Source: Bin80 sp965116685
GTDB lineage: Bacteria > Bacteroidota > Rhodothermia > Rhodothermales > Bin80
Direction: 5' to 3'
Length of the DNA: 64,000 nt
NCBI GenBank assembly: GCA_965116685.1
Contig: OZ220707.1
Span: 1,426,001 to 1,490,000 of the forward strand
The notes under the pieces are model-generated. The model was not told the origin of the DNA. It saw nothing but the letters and a program-made list of their open reading frames with translations, and did no database searches. Positions within the stretch are counted from its first letter, which is position 1. Each line of letters starts with the position of its first letter. Shown one piece after another: positions 47,523-57,460 of this stretch. The position numbers and the translations under genes were made by a program.

Positions 47523-47594
47523 GAGCTTGCTAAGTCAAGTTTTTATATCAGTCAGCAGGCTACCACCCCAAAGAGGTGGCAGCCTTACTGCAAG

Positions 47595-50500
47595 CTATAA
47601 GGTTACGCGAATCCCCAACGTGATCCGCCGATTATTTAGAAACGTATTGAACCGGAGGTTCGGCATATCAATATACGCTTTATCCTCAAGCACCTGATTG
47701 ACCTCATTACCAGGTACTTCTTCAAAACTGGACCCATTCCAGCGGGAGTAGGTCCCTGTATCTGCTGCCCAATACCACGCGGTAGTATTCGGGTCGGTGA
47801 CACTATCCAGCGATTTGGATGCCTCAATCGGCTGATACGCTACATCTGGATGACGAAATACTCCAGGACGATCATCACCCGGAACCCAGATATACGGGAG
47901 TCCCTGTTTTTCCGCATACGACAACGTCTCATCCACCGCATTCAACTGATCAAAGATATCTTCCGGCAGGTGCAGTGACCACATATACCGGTCAAAGTCC
48001 CGACCATCTGGATGGAAGCCGGTCGCATTATAGAGATGGCGACGATTGAATAAGTTCGAAACATCCAAGAAGACCTGTGCACCGCCATAACGCGTATTGA
48101 TATGCTTCGTGAAACGAAGGTCAAAATTCAAGTAGCTGCGCCAGCGCACATTCTGCTGGAGTTCCGGCGGTGTTCCACCACCACCAGCCCAAGTCCACTG
48201 GCTGCCTGCGCGCCACTCACCCAGAAGGCTGACTCTCCAATCCCCCAGCAACGCACCATTGAATACCGATGGGACGAAGCTGCTTGGCGTCAAAAAGAGT
48301 AGATTTGCACGAGCAAACGGCTCAGCAAGTGGTGCCGAAAGACGATAATCGGTAGATGTTCGCAGATAGTTCTGCTGCTGGAACAGGTTCTCGTTGAAGC
48401 GACTGTAGCCAAAATTACCACTCTTCGTCTGGAGGAAGGTGTAGTTCACAAATCCACGAACCCAATCCCCACGCAACTTGGTGAGCGTGACCTCCGCGCC
48501 GCGTACATCCTCGTAATTCCATGGCTGCTTGATCGTGTAATTCACAATACCACCGAGACCGTTGTAGCTGACATTCCGGGGCTGATTTCGGATGTCTCTG
48601 TAAAACCCACTGATCCGCAGCAGGTACTGGTCAAACAGGTTTTGGTCAAACCCCAACTCGTACGCCACGGTCTGAGGCATTGGGTGATCCGGGTTCCCCA
48701 GGACATCAATCCCCCCGTTGCGCGATTGCTGAACCCCAAATACATCAAACGGGTTCAGCATCTGGCGGAAATGACCATAATTAAAGTAGAGCTTGCTTTC
48801 CGTGGTGATCGGGAAAGAAATCCCAAGCCGGGGACTGATGAAGATCTGGGCATCCGGATCCTCCTTCGGCAGAAGTTCGTCCAACTCTTCCGCCCGTTGC
48901 CGGAACGCCTGATCATAGGGGTTCTCTGCGACCCACCAAGCCGTATTCGCATCAAAGAAGTCAACGCGAACTCCCAGATTGGCGATCATTCCCTGGAATT
49001 CAAGCTTACCCTGTGCATAGGCTGCGCCCTGGATCGGCTGGCGTTTGAATGGGAAATCCTGTTCGGGTTCGGGTCCGATCAGGGCTAGGTTGACCCTTTG
49101 ATAGTTCAGGTCGTAGTCGCTGATAATGAGTTCTGCACCTGTTTTGAGTTGAAGCACGCGTGTCACCTGACTGGTCAGATCAAACCGTCCCGTAAAGACA
49201 CTCACATCGGAGGTGTCCCGGGTTTTGACCCAGTGACCACCGGTGGTCTCCGCTCCACCCAAAAGGTTTCCGCCTTGACCCAAAAAACCAAACGGCTCAT
49301 CACCCACACAGTAGGGAAGGACAGTCCCATCCCCATTAAGGTCGCTACCCCCACCAAAGCAGGTGACTTGATCCCTGTTCTGTTCCCCTGCCGGAGTCAA
49401 TCGGCCAAAGTTGTTCGTATACGGAACTGGGAAAAACTGGCTATTCTCGATATACGAGCCGTCACGAAGATTCGGAAAATGACTGCGATACTTTGAAGAA
49501 ATATTCTGAAGATTCACTTCATAAAAGGTGCTCGCGCTCAGGGTATGCGTGAAGGTTGCTCCGATCATCGTGTGGTCTACATTGGCAAGCGGGAACGCAC
49601 CGTCGGATAGAATGACACGTCCTCGACGGTTGATGCCATCCACGATCTCTGCTCCTGCCCCCCACCATGGGTACGCCGGCATTTCGCCACCATACATTTG
49701 GAGGTCTGCACTCCCCTGCCAGCGGTTCATCCCCCGCTCAATACCTTTCATCCCCTGCACACTCAACTTCATCCCAGGTCTAACATTCGAGATAATCTTA
49801 CCCTGGAATGTCTGGTTTGTAAATGCATCCCGGGTCTGCGGGTAGATATAGGCGGTCTGAGTTCCCCGATATGAGGCAGAGAAACGCAAATCACCCAGTC
49901 TACTGCTAAAACCTGGAACCAGTGGCCCCGCAACCGTCACATCCACCTCATAGTCAGGCTTGGTGATCTCGTTATCTTTGCGGTGCGTATGCTTGAAATA
50001 GTCCTGCATATCCTGGGCCGTGACATCAAACCCTTCATCATTCACGAGCCGATCAGCCAGTGCATTCCAACCCTCAAAAGCATTGTACTGGTTCCGGGTA
50101 TAGGAGTCCCAGGCACCGTTACCTGTCCCCTCCATGGCAACCGCTGGATCCAGGAACGGACGAATAAACCAACTGTCACAATCCCCCGTTACCGGGCCGG
50201 AGTAGTTGCAGTTATCCAGTGAGACTCCCCCCAATCCCTCGAGCGACTTGGGTTGAGCTGGTTGATAACGGTAGAGTGCATCAACGGTGTAGCGAGTCCG
50301 GGAAGGCTCTTTGGTTGTGACATTCACGATGCCACTGCGAACATTCCCGTATTCCGCATTGAATCCACCGGTCTGCACCTGTACCTCCTCCAATGAGGTA
50401 TAGCTGATGTTTGTAAATGGCTGATGGGCGCGTCCCGTCCGTAGATTCATTCCATCTACCACAAAGGCAACTTCATTCAATCCCCCGCCCCGTACACGAA

Positions 50501-50978
50501 GGCCCGGCTCAATCCCTGCCTGCAGGTCAAGCACTTCACTGACGCCGGCAACGGGGAGATCTTCAAAAGCCTCCGCGTTGAGACTGGCCACATTCGCCGA
50601 AACATCCAACTGAACAATTGGACGCTCACTCATGACCACGATTTCATCCAGACCAACGGCTTCCTCGCTCAGTTGAATATCTCTGGTTGAAGTCAACCCG
50701 GTCGAAACCCGGACTCCTTCAATCCGCTGGGTTACGAACCCGACAAAAGAAATCACCAACGTGTAGGTCCCAGGCCGAACGTTGTTGATGAAGTAGTAAC
50801 CGTCCACCTGTGTGGCTGCACCTTGAGCGGTGCCCTCAATGATAACGCTTGCCCCAGGGATCGTCTCCCCTGTCGCAGCATCGGTAACTACCCCGTCAAT
50901 CTTGCCCTGTTGAGCAAATGCCACGGGCACGGTGAGCAATAAAAGTGCTGTTAAGCCTAATAGCTGTTTAAACCTCAT
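47595..50978 (-). CDS. Large TonB-dependent receptor (first gene of operon)
   Basis: 1,127 residues. A signal peptide (VAFA/QQG) is followed by a carboxypeptidase-regulatory-like domain (IDGVVTDAATGETIPGASV, about 26-110), a plug (about 125-250; EEVQVQTGGFNAEYGNVRSG) and a barrel of about 850 residues ending in LGIRVTL. The length approaches SusC-like receptors, but no SusD gene follows. Instead the partners are a T9SS-sorted protein and a PorV-family protein. An excellent ribosome site fixes ATG 50978. Confidence 0.9.
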   Translation of the reverse strand: MRFKQLLGLTALLLLTVPVAFAQQGKIDGVVTDAATGETIPGASVIIEGTAQGAATQVDGYYFINNVRPGTYTLVISFVGFVTQRIEGVRVSTGLTSTRDIQLSEEAVGLDEIVVMSERPIVQLDVSANVASLNAEAFEDLPVAGVSEVLDLQAGIEPGLRVRGGGLNEVAFVVDGMNLRTGRAHQPFTNISYTSLEEVQVQTGGFNAEYGNVRSGIVNVTTKEPSRTRYTVDALYRYQPAQPKSLEGLGGVSLDNCNYSGPVTGDCDSWFIRPFLDPAVAMEGTGNGAWDSYTRNQYNAFEGWNALADRLVNDEGFDVTAQDMQDYFKHTHRKDNEITKPDYEVDVTVAGPLVPGFSSRLGDLRFSASYRGTQTAYIYPQTRDAFTNQTFQGKIISNVRPGMKLSVQGMKGIERGMNRWQGSADLQMYGGEMPAYPWWGAGAEIVDGINRRGRVILSDGAFPLANVDHTMIGATFTHTLSASTFYEVNLQNISSKYRSHFPNLRDGSYIENSQFFPVPYTNNFGRLTPAGEQNRDQVTCFGGGSDLNGDGTVLPYCVGDEPFGFLGQGGNLLGGAETTGGHWVKTRDTSDVSVFTGRFDLTSQVTRVLQLKTGAELIISDYDLNYQRVNLALIGPEPEQDFPFKRQPIQGAAYAQGKLEFQGMIANLGVRVDFFDANTAWWVAENPYDQAFRQRAEELDELLPKEDPDAQIFISPRLGISFPITTESKLYFNYGHFRQMLNPFDVFGVQQSRNGGIDVLGNPDHPMPQTVAYELGFDQNLFDQYLLRISGFYRDIRNQPRNVSYNGLGGIVNYTIKQPWNYEDVRGAEVTLTKLRGDWVRGFVNYTFLQTKSGNFGYSRFNENLFQQQNYLRTSTDYRLSAPLAEPFARANLLFLTPSSFVPSVFNGALLGDWRVSLLGEWRAGSQWTWAGGGGTPPELQQNVRWRSYLNFDLRFTKHINTRYGGAQVFLDVSNLFNRRHLYNATGFHPDGRDFDRYMWSLHLPEDIFDQLNAVDETLSYAEKQGLPYIWVPGDDRPGVFRHPDVAYQPIEASKSLDSVTDPNTTAWYWAADTGTYSRWNGSSFEEVPGNEVNQVLEDKAYIDMPNLRFNTFLNNRRITLGIRVTL

Positions 50979-50984
50979 AGTAAA

Positions 50985-50990
50985 TCCTCC
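50985..50990 (-). promoter_or_regulatory. Strong Shine-Dalgarno before the large TonB receptor
   Basis: GGAGGA on the minus strand, 6 nt before ATG 50978. This is notable because most genes in the window lack a clear Shine-Dalgarno, as is common in this lineage. Confidence 0.8.
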
Positions 50991-51437
50991 ATTTACTTAC
51001 TGTTACTTGCTTCTTAACTTAGCCCCTGTCCGCCCTTGAAAGCAGATCAGAGACACATGCCGCCCGATCATCGCATAATGTAAGCGTTTCCAAGCTCTCA
51101 CATGAAGCAACTTACAGAAACCTCCGATCGAACGAACTGTGGATTATCGCCAATTTAATTAAAAATCTTCAAATTATCCATATAATCTTCACTATTCTGT
51201 TTTTTTTTGTCTGATCCCCATAAAAGTGACTGCACTCGTGCAGAGTACGCATCTGTAATATGCCGCATATCATCGTGCTAAAGATCACCCGTACTGAATA
51301 CTTAGCGACCAGGTGATCCTGAAAGCTTATCCCAAACGAAGCATGCCTCCAAACTCCTGAAAATCATGGTCATGTGATGGTATCGCCCAAGTGCCATATA
51401 ACTCAATTTTCGCATGTCCATACGGCGACAACCCGGA
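50991..51437. other. Gene-free stretch upstream of the receptor operon
   Basis: An AT-rich segment (about 51150-51220), including a run of Ts, probably holds the promoter of the receptor operon. I could not match a definite promoter motif. No gene or RNA was recognised. Confidence 0.4.
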
Positions 51438-53039
51438 TTACCAGAAAATCACATACAAAGCGGCCGTGATTGCCAGAATCGCAAAGGACAGGATGGCAAA
51501 TACCGGATCCGTCTCAATGATATTGCGCCCCAAACGGATGGCTTTGCTGCTGTCTTTTCCCTTGCCCTCAATAAGAGAGACGCCAACAATCAGTGCCACG
51601 GAAATCACAAACACCCATCCCATCCGGTCTATGAATGGCATGCCGGGCAGAATCCATTTCACGAGGACGGACAAAGGAATACTGAGCACAGCAGAGATCA
51701 GCGCCGCATTCGGCGTTGCTTTCTTCCAGAACAGCCCAAGAACAAAAATTGCCAAAACACCCGGGCTCACAAAACCGGTATATTCCTGGATATACTGGAA
51801 TACCTGATCCAGAGAGGATAGCTGTGGTGCCAAGACCGCGGCGATAGCCATGCTGACGAGTGCGACTATCCGCCCCGTACGAACCAGATCCTGTTGACTA
51901 GCATTGGGTCGGATGTAGTTGCGGTACAGGTCCATCGTAAAGATGGTACTCGTGCTGTTCATCATCGAAGCCAGAGAGGATACAATCGCTGCAATCAATG
52001 CGGCAAACGTCAGTCCCTTCAGTCCCGGACCCACATATTCGTTCAAGAGCCATGGGTAGGCCTTATCTGCGGTTTCGATTGGGGCTGCAAGTGCATACGC
52101 AATGATTCCGGGGATGACCACGATCAAGGGCAGAAGCAGCTTGAGGAAACCAGCAAATGCAACCCCTCGCTGCGCTTCCCGCAGTGTTGGCGCAGCCAAT
52201 GTACGCTGAATAATGTACTGGTTGCATCCCCAGTAGAACAGATTTGCCACCCACATCCCACCAACGAGAACCCCAATCCCGGGAAGCAATTCCCATGCAT
52301 CCTGCCGGACCCCGTCGTCATCAGTGTAGAGCAGTTCCCCCTGCTGAAGGATCATATTAAAGCGGTCCGGTACTTCGTCAAGCAGCTTTGCAAAGCCAGC
52401 AAACATACCTTCCCCACCGCTGTATGCATTCAGCGCAAGGACCGTGGTCAAAAGCCCCCCGCCAATCAGAAAACAGACCTGAACCACATCGGTCCACGCA
52501 ACCGCTTTGAGTCCTCCGTAAACGCTGTAAGCCGTGGCAAAAACCGCAAGCGCGAGAACACCCTGCCACAGGGTAACGCCCATGATTCCTTCCAGAGCAA
52601 GGGCACCGAGGTACACGACCGACGTCAGATTCACAAATACATACACCAGAAGCCAGAAAACAGCCAGAAGCGTCCGTACACGCGCATCGTAGCGTGATTC
52701 CAGAAATTGCGGCATCGTATAGATGCCCTTCTTCAGATAGATCGGGATAAACAGCCACGCGACCAGAAGCAGTGTGATCGCAGCCATCCATTCATAGGTG
52801 GCAATCGCCAACCCCAGTCGGAAGCCGGATCCTGACATTCCAATAAACTGCTCCGCAGAAATATTGGACGCAATGAGCGAAGCACCGATGGCCCACCACG
52901 GAAGAGACTTGCTCGCTAGAAAATAGTCTTCCGCATCCCGAACCTGCCCTTTCTTTCCCCGGGAAACCCAGAGCCCTAACGAAACAATGAGGAGACAGTA
53001 TGCCCCAAACACCACATAATCGACCGGGGCAAACTGCAT
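51438..53039 (-). CDS. Sodium/sugar symporter, SGLT-like (SSS family)
   Basis: 533 residues with about 14 hydrophobic helices. SSS-family landmarks are ASLIASNISAEQFIGMSGSG (helix 1-2 region, Na site) and GGMWVANLFYWGCNQYIIQRTLAA, the SGLT-type signature. The vSGLT-like length and motifs suggest Na+-coupled uptake of a sugar or related solute in the inner membrane. It is followed downstream by the spacer before the receptor operon and preceded by a small lipoprotein gene, both on the same strand. Confidence 0.9.
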   Translation of the reverse strand: MQFAPVDYVVFGAYCLLIVSLGLWVSRGKKGQVRDAEDYFLASKSLPWWAIGASLIASNISAEQFIGMSGSGFRLGLAIATYEWMAAITLLLVAWLFIPIYLKKGIYTMPQFLESRYDARVRTLLAVFWLLVYVFVNLTSVVYLGALALEGIMGVTLWQGVLALAVFATAYSVYGGLKAVAWTDVVQVCFLIGGGLLTTVLALNAYSGGEGMFAGFAKLLDEVPDRFNMILQQGELLYTDDDGVRQDAWELLPGIGVLVGGMWVANLFYWGCNQYIIQRTLAAPTLREAQRGVAFAGFLKLLLPLIVVIPGIIAYALAAPIETADKAYPWLLNEYVGPGLKGLTFAALIAAIVSSLASMMNSTSTIFTMDLYRNYIRPNASQQDLVRTGRIVALVSMAIAAVLAPQLSSLDQVFQYIQEYTGFVSPGVLAIFVLGLFWKKATPNAALISAVLSIPLSVLVKWILPGMPFIDRMGWVFVISVALIVGVSLIEGKGKDSSKAIRLGRNIIETDPVFAILSFAILAITAALYVIFW

Positions 53040-53077
53040 TCAATATTCAATCAATGACTGAGAGTAAATAGTCTGAT

Positions 53078-53557
53078 CTACTGGACGCGGCGCCAGACCT
53101 CATCATAACGGGTATCCCCCTGGCCACCCTGATGATGCCAGAGAGAGTCCCCTTCCATCATGCAGTCAAAGGAGAACGACTGGCCAACATTTTGGGGAAT
53201 CGCGCTGTATTCTACGTATTCCGTATAGCCCAGAGAGTCAAGCGTATAGCGGCCTCCCTGTGCATGGACAAACGATTCGGCCGTCTGTCGGATAAACATC
53301 CAGTGCGTTTCGTTGAGTACCTTCAGCGTGGGGGCTTGCCGATATTCGGGATCACTCTCGAACTCTCCGCTCAAAGCCGCTGAAGTCTCTCTAATCTCAA
53401 CGAGTGCCCATGAGCCTACAAGGCTCGGACATGAATCCCCTCCCGCCTGCTGTACCTCTTCGATCATGGAAGTTTCAGAAACACCTTCGGGATCGGTCTC
53501 CACACACCCGAAGAGAAAAAAAGCTGCGATAACCAGATATCTTGTAGTCATGGCCAT
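53078..53557 (-). CDS. Small lipoprotein, lipocalin/DUF4488-like
   Basis: 159 residues. The lipobox is FFLFGC (Cys 18). The body has a lipocalin-like start, LVGSWALVEI, and alternating strands with HWMFIRQTAE and GGRYTLDSLGYTEYVEYS, resembling DUF4488-type proteins that bind small hydrophobic ligands. The family assignment is tentative. It sits between two SSS transporters on the same strand, but spacing gives no clear operon. Confidence 0.65.
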   Translation of the reverse strand: MAMTTRYLVIAAFFLFGCVETDPEGVSETSMIEEVQQAGGDSCPSLVGSWALVEIRETSAALSGEFESDPEYRQAPTLKVLNETHWMFIRQTAESFVHAQGGRYTLDSLGYTEYVEYSAIPQNVGQSFSFDCMMEGDSLWHHQGGQGDTRYDEVWRRVQ

Positions 53558-53615
53558 AAAGTCGTTGGATTGCCTATTAATCTAACACCTGCAGCGTTAT
53601 GTCGCAAATTAGGTC

Positions 53616-55295
53616 CTAATCACCCGGAGTCCGAATGCGATCCACCAGCGTGCGGATTGAGGCAGGTGGCGGCGGCGTGAACCTGGAAACGGTAATCGCC
53701 ACCATAAAATTCAGCACCATACCTATGGTCCCGATTCCTTCGGGAGAAATACCCAGCAGCCAATAGTCTGCGCTGTTGAGTTCCGGGCGCACGAACTTGA
53801 AGAAGACGATGTAGCATGCAGTAAATACGATCCCTGTGATCATCCCGCTCACCGCCCCATACTTATTCATCCACCGCGTAAATATTCCCAGGATAATTGC
53901 CGGAAAGAACGATGCAGCAGCCAAGCCAAATGCGAATGCAACCACCTGTGCGACAAAGCCCGGAGGATCAATGCCGAAGTATCCTGCGATCAGGACGGCC
54001 ACTCCTGCAGTGATCCGTGCCGTCAAAAGCTCCCGCTTCTCCGAAATTTCCGGCATGAATCCCTTTTTCAAAAGATCCCGGGCAACCGCCGTGGAAATAA
54101 CCAGAAGGAGTCCGGCGGCAGTGGAGAGCGCCGCCGCAAGCCCGCCGGCAGCAACCAGTCCAATCACCCAACCAGGCAGGTTGGCAATCTCTGGATTCGC
54201 CAGCACCATGATATCCCGGTCAATCGTTAACTCATTCTCCTGCTCTGATGCCGGTCCAACGTACTGGATCCTGCCATCTCCATTCTTGTCTTCAAACTCA
54301 ATCAGGCCGGTTCGCTCCCAGTTTTTGAACCACCCTGGAACTTCAGAATACGGACGGTCCACGATCGTGGTTAATAGATTGGTCCGGGCAAACGCTGCAA
54401 CCGCTGGAGCACTCGTATACAAAAGTGCAATGAATACCAGTGCCCAGCCCGCGCTCGTACGGGCATCCCGCATTCGCGGCACCGTATAAAATCGCACAAT
54501 CACATGCGGAAGCCCCGCGGTCCCAACCATTAGGGCGGCCGTGATGGCAAAGACATCCATCATGCTCTTCTGCCCGCTCGTGTAAGCGGCGAAACCGAGA
54601 TCGGTACTCAAACCATCAAGCTTATCCAGTAGGTAAGTCCCCGAACCATCGACCAGTGTACTGCCAAAGCCCACTTGCGGAATCACATTCCCCGTCATCA
54701 GCAGCGAGATAAAGATCGCCGGAACCAGGTACGCAAAAATCAGCACGCAGTACTGGACAACCTGGGTGTAGGTGATCCCGCGCATTCCTCCGAGAACCGC
54801 ATAAAAAAACACAATCCCCATCCCGATCAGCACGCCCGGAATAATATCAATCTCCAGGAAACGGGAGAACACGATCCCGACCCCCCGCATCTGCCCCGCC
54901 ACATACGTAAAAGATACAAAAATGGCACAGAGCACAGCCACAAAACGGGCGGTCTGAGAATAGTAACGGTCCCCGACAAAGTCGGGGACGGTGAATTTGC
55001 CAAACTTGCGCAGGTACGGTGCCAGAAGGAGAGCCAAGAGTACATAACCTCCCGTCCATCCAAGAAGATAAACGCTTCCGTCCCGGCCCATAAAGGCAAT
55101 CAGCCCCGCCATGGAAATAAACGAGGCAGCACTCATCCAGTCTGCCGCGGTGGCCATCCCGTTCAATACCGGATGGACCCGCCCACCGGCAACATAAAAT
55201 TCTTTGGTGGATCCTGCCCGCGACCAGATCGCAACCCCAATGTAGAGTGCGAAGGAAATCCCGACTAGGGTGAATGTCCATGCCTGTACGTTCAT
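53616..55295 (-). CDS. Cation/acetate-type symporter (SSS family)
   Basis: 559 residues with 13-14 helices. ActP-type landmarks: AGGRVHPVLNGMATAADWMSA near the N terminus and GTAGLPHVIVRFYTVP in the middle. Homologs couple Na+ to uptake of acetate or other short carboxylates. It is preceded by a DUF4212 gene with a 4-bp overlap (ATGA type), the usual two-subunit arrangement. Inner membrane. Confidence 0.88.
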   Translation of the reverse strand: MNVQAWTFTLVGISFALYIGVAIWSRAGSTKEFYVAGGRVHPVLNGMATAADWMSAASFISMAGLIAFMGRDGSVYLLGWTGGYVLLALLLAPYLRKFGKFTVPDFVGDRYYSQTARFVAVLCAIFVSFTYVAGQMRGVGIVFSRFLEIDIIPGVLIGMGIVFFYAVLGGMRGITYTQVVQYCVLIFAYLVPAIFISLLMTGNVIPQVGFGSTLVDGSGTYLLDKLDGLSTDLGFAAYTSGQKSMMDVFAITAALMVGTAGLPHVIVRFYTVPRMRDARTSAGWALVFIALLYTSAPAVAAFARTNLLTTIVDRPYSEVPGWFKNWERTGLIEFEDKNGDGRIQYVGPASEQENELTIDRDIMVLANPEIANLPGWVIGLVAAGGLAAALSTAAGLLLVISTAVARDLLKKGFMPEISEKRELLTARITAGVAVLIAGYFGIDPPGFVAQVVAFAFGLAAASFFPAIILGIFTRWMNKYGAVSGMITGIVFTACYIVFFKFVRPELNSADYWLLGISPEGIGTIGMVLNFMVAITVSRFTPPPPASIRTLVDRIRTPGD

Positions 55296-55546
55296 GAGGC
55301 CTCTGTGGGGGATTTCCGATCAAGCCGGTTCATGAGAACCACATAAACAAAAATGATCACCACAAATACATAGATTGCACCTTGCTGCGCAAACCAGAAC
55401 CCCAGCTTAAAGCCGTAGATACGCACCGCATCCAGCGCGTCTACGAAAACGACACTGGCTCCAAACGAAACTAGAAACCAGATCCCAAGAAGGATCCCCA
55501 GATAGCACAGATTGGTCTTCCAATACCGTTCAGGATTCATGTACAT
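55292..55546 (-). CDS. DUF4212 small membrane subunit of SSS symporter
   Basis: 84 residues with two transmembrane helices (LGILLGIWFLVSFGASVVF and a C-terminal one around YVFVVIIFVYVVLMNRLD) and the N-terminal RYWKTNL typical of DUF4212. It is found as the partner of VC_2705-type acetate symporters. It overlaps the large subunit by 4 bp. ATG 55546 or 55540 is the start. Confidence 0.88.
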   Translation of the reverse strand: MYMNPERYWKTNLCYLGILLGIWFLVSFGASVVFVDALDAVRIYGFKLGFWFAQQGAIYVFVVIIFVYVVLMNRLDRKSPTEAS

Positions 55547-55609
55547 TGTGCCCGTGACCTAGACAATATAATAACCCCAAGGCGTCTGCCTGCAATGGAT
55601 GGCAAAAAT

Positions 55610-56704
55610 TCAGGACGACCGGAGTTCTCCGGTCTCACCAGAGAGACGAATCTCTTTCGTCGGCATGATGGGCAGCGCCTGCTCTTCGGCCAGTTTCCGC
55701 ACACATAGCAGGATCTCTTCCTGCGTCACCATAAACGCTGCAAAGTCCGTGGAGATGGTGAAGGCCTGGACCAGTACACTGAGTCCGCTGGTGTCCAGTT
55801 TCACGAGTTGAACCATGGTCCGATCGGCTTGAAGATCGGTTCGCTCTTCAAGCGAATGGCGAATTGAAGCGAGAAAATTCTCCAGCTGCGATGCAGTTGC
55901 CTCGTGGGAGAGGGTGACCTCAAAACGAACCCGGCGGCAGCCCCGCTTTGAAAGATTGCGGACTTCCGCAGTGGTGAAGATCTGGTTTGGGAGGATGGAG
56001 AGCGTATCATCGAACTGCCGAATCCGTGTGCTGCGAATCCCTACCTCCTCCACCGAACCTTCGAGCCCGTTGATCTCAACGACATCCCCAATCTGAAATG
56101 GCCGTTCACTGAAAATGACAACCGACCCGAATATATTCGCCAGCGTATCCTTTGCGGCAAAAGCGATCGCGAGCCCTCCAATACTGAGGCTTGCAATCAG
56201 ACCGGTGGCCGAATAGCCAAACTGCCCCAGGATCGCCGCAACCATAATCAGTGCCACTAAAAGCTTCACGGTATTGGTCACCGGAGCCACTAGTTGATCA
56301 TCCAACTTTGTTTCTGTTTTTTCTGCCGCCCGCGCTACAATCGCTGCAAACACATCCACCACATGAAAAGCGCAGTAGGCAATCACCACAATCAGAGCCA
56401 CCATCACTGCGGTGGTTGCCCATAGATGGATGTTCAGCGGCTGTTCTGGAAGGTTGAGAAGGCCAACGACCCCATTCCAGAGTGCCACATTGATCAGGAA
56501 GCTGAGCGGTTTGGTGAGAAGTCGATTGACATCATTGACGATATTCGCATCCCCCTTCTTACTCAGGCGGCTCGTCACCCGGCGAAGCAATCGCCGCACC
56601 ACATTTTGTGCCAGTAATCCCAACAGAGGAAGCACGGCGGCAACAATCAGTTGACCGATTGAAATCCCCCACAGTACCTGTTCCGATAAAAAAGAAAGAT
56701 TCAT
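55610..56704 (-). CDS. mscS: Small-conductance mechanosensitive channel (MscS family)
   Basis: 364 residues from ATG 56704; the frame is open to 56779 but that lies in the WbqC gene. Transmembrane helices are followed by the MscS pore helix and beta domain: GLIASLSIGGLAIAFAAKDT, NIFGSVVIFSERPFQIGDVV, then VEEVGIRSTRIRQFDDTL and LPNQIFT. A C-terminal alpha/beta cage domain follows. It opens on membrane tension to release solutes during osmotic downshock. The gene lies directly downstream of wbqC. Confidence 0.9.
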   Translation of the reverse strand: MNLSFLSEQVLWGISIGQLIVAAVLPLLGLLAQNVVRRLLRRVTSRLSKKGDANIVNDVNRLLTKPLSFLINVALWNGVVGLLNLPEQPLNIHLWATTAVMVALIVVIAYCAFHVVDVFAAIVARAAEKTETKLDDQLVAPVTNTVKLLVALIMVAAILGQFGYSATGLIASLSIGGLAIAFAAKDTLANIFGSVVIFSERPFQIGDVVEINGLEGSVEEVGIRSTRIRQFDDTLSILPNQIFTTAEVRNLSKRGCRRVRFEVTLSHEATASQLENFLASIRHSLEERTDLQADRTMVQLVKLDTSGLSVLVQAFTISTDFAAFMVTQEEILLCVRKLAEEQALPIMPTKEIRLSGETGELRSS

Positions 56705-56708
56705 TTTA

Positions 56709-57395
56709 TTATTCCGTTTGATGGTTCGCAGGCAGGATACGTGTCCCTGCGCGAAGCAAGCCCGCACTTTCGGGGCCATAATTAAGTATCAGATCCAGCA
56801 CGGTCATGCCGGAGACAAACCCGGCAAACGCCTGACGGTAATCCGGCGCCGAAAAAACCAACCGCCGGACCGGGCAGGGTTCCGGGATCCCGGCAGGTGC
56901 CAGAAGCTCGGCCTCAGGCCAATAGGCCATGATGGCCTCCACCGTATCGGGAGATCCGTCTAATTCGGTCGCGGTGAGCATGGTTCCAGCCCCATTCATC
57001 CATTGGTAAACCAACCGGGTCGTTGCAACATTCAACCCTCCCAAATGTGTCCAATCCTGCAGATACAGGGATTTGATGGAATCCTGATAATGATCAAAAT
57101 AGGGAGCCTGGCTGTAATTGAACCGGATTGCTTTCCAATGGCGCTTCCGCCATCCTGGGACCGGGCGGATACGGATTAAATGCTGCGACCGACCATGCTG
57201 TCCGCCCTTCAAGGGCACCGAAACCCATTGCCATCCATCCGGGTTGCGCACGCGCATGCGGTTCTGCAATGACTGTCGACTATACTGAAACGTGTCTGCC
57301 AGGACAATAATATCTGCCGCCTGCATCAAGGCCGCAGATGCCAGAGTCGGCCAATACTCTGGAGGACGTATACTTATGATTTGCCGGTTTACCAT
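56709..57395 (-). CDS. WbqC-like family protein
   Basis: 228 residues. The family pattern is visible as PPEYWPTLASAALMQAADIIVLADTFQYSR, NRMRVRN and WVSVPLK near the N terminus, then FNYSQAPYFDHYQD. WbqC proteins are associated with O-antigen or cell-surface polysaccharide loci and with amino-sugar modification; the reaction is not well established. The gene is divergent from the LD-carboxypeptidase gene, with a 65-bp shared promoter space. Confidence 0.8.
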   Translation of the reverse strand: MVNRQIISIRPPEYWPTLASAALMQAADIIVLADTFQYSRQSLQNRMRVRNPDGWQWVSVPLKGGQHGRSQHLIRIRPVPGWRKRHWKAIRFNYSQAPYFDHYQDSIKSLYLQDWTHLGGLNVATTRLVYQWMNGAGTMLTATELDGSPDTVEAIMAYWPEAELLAPAGIPEPCPVRRLVFSAPDYRQAFAGFVSGMTVLDLILNYGPESAGLLRAGTRILPANHQTE

Positions 57396-57460
57396 CTCAG
57401 TTCAACCATCTACCCAATGGCTCGTTTACGGTAGCGTTCTGTAGTCCGTTCACATAAATT

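Noticed and set aside
51231..51246. Short palindrome CTGCACTCGTGCAG upstream of the symporter gene
   Set aside because: The six-base arms are expected by chance at this scale, and no second copy was seen to suggest an operator.
51894..52697. 267-codon plus-strand frame
   Set aside because: Shadow of the SGLT-like symporter gene.
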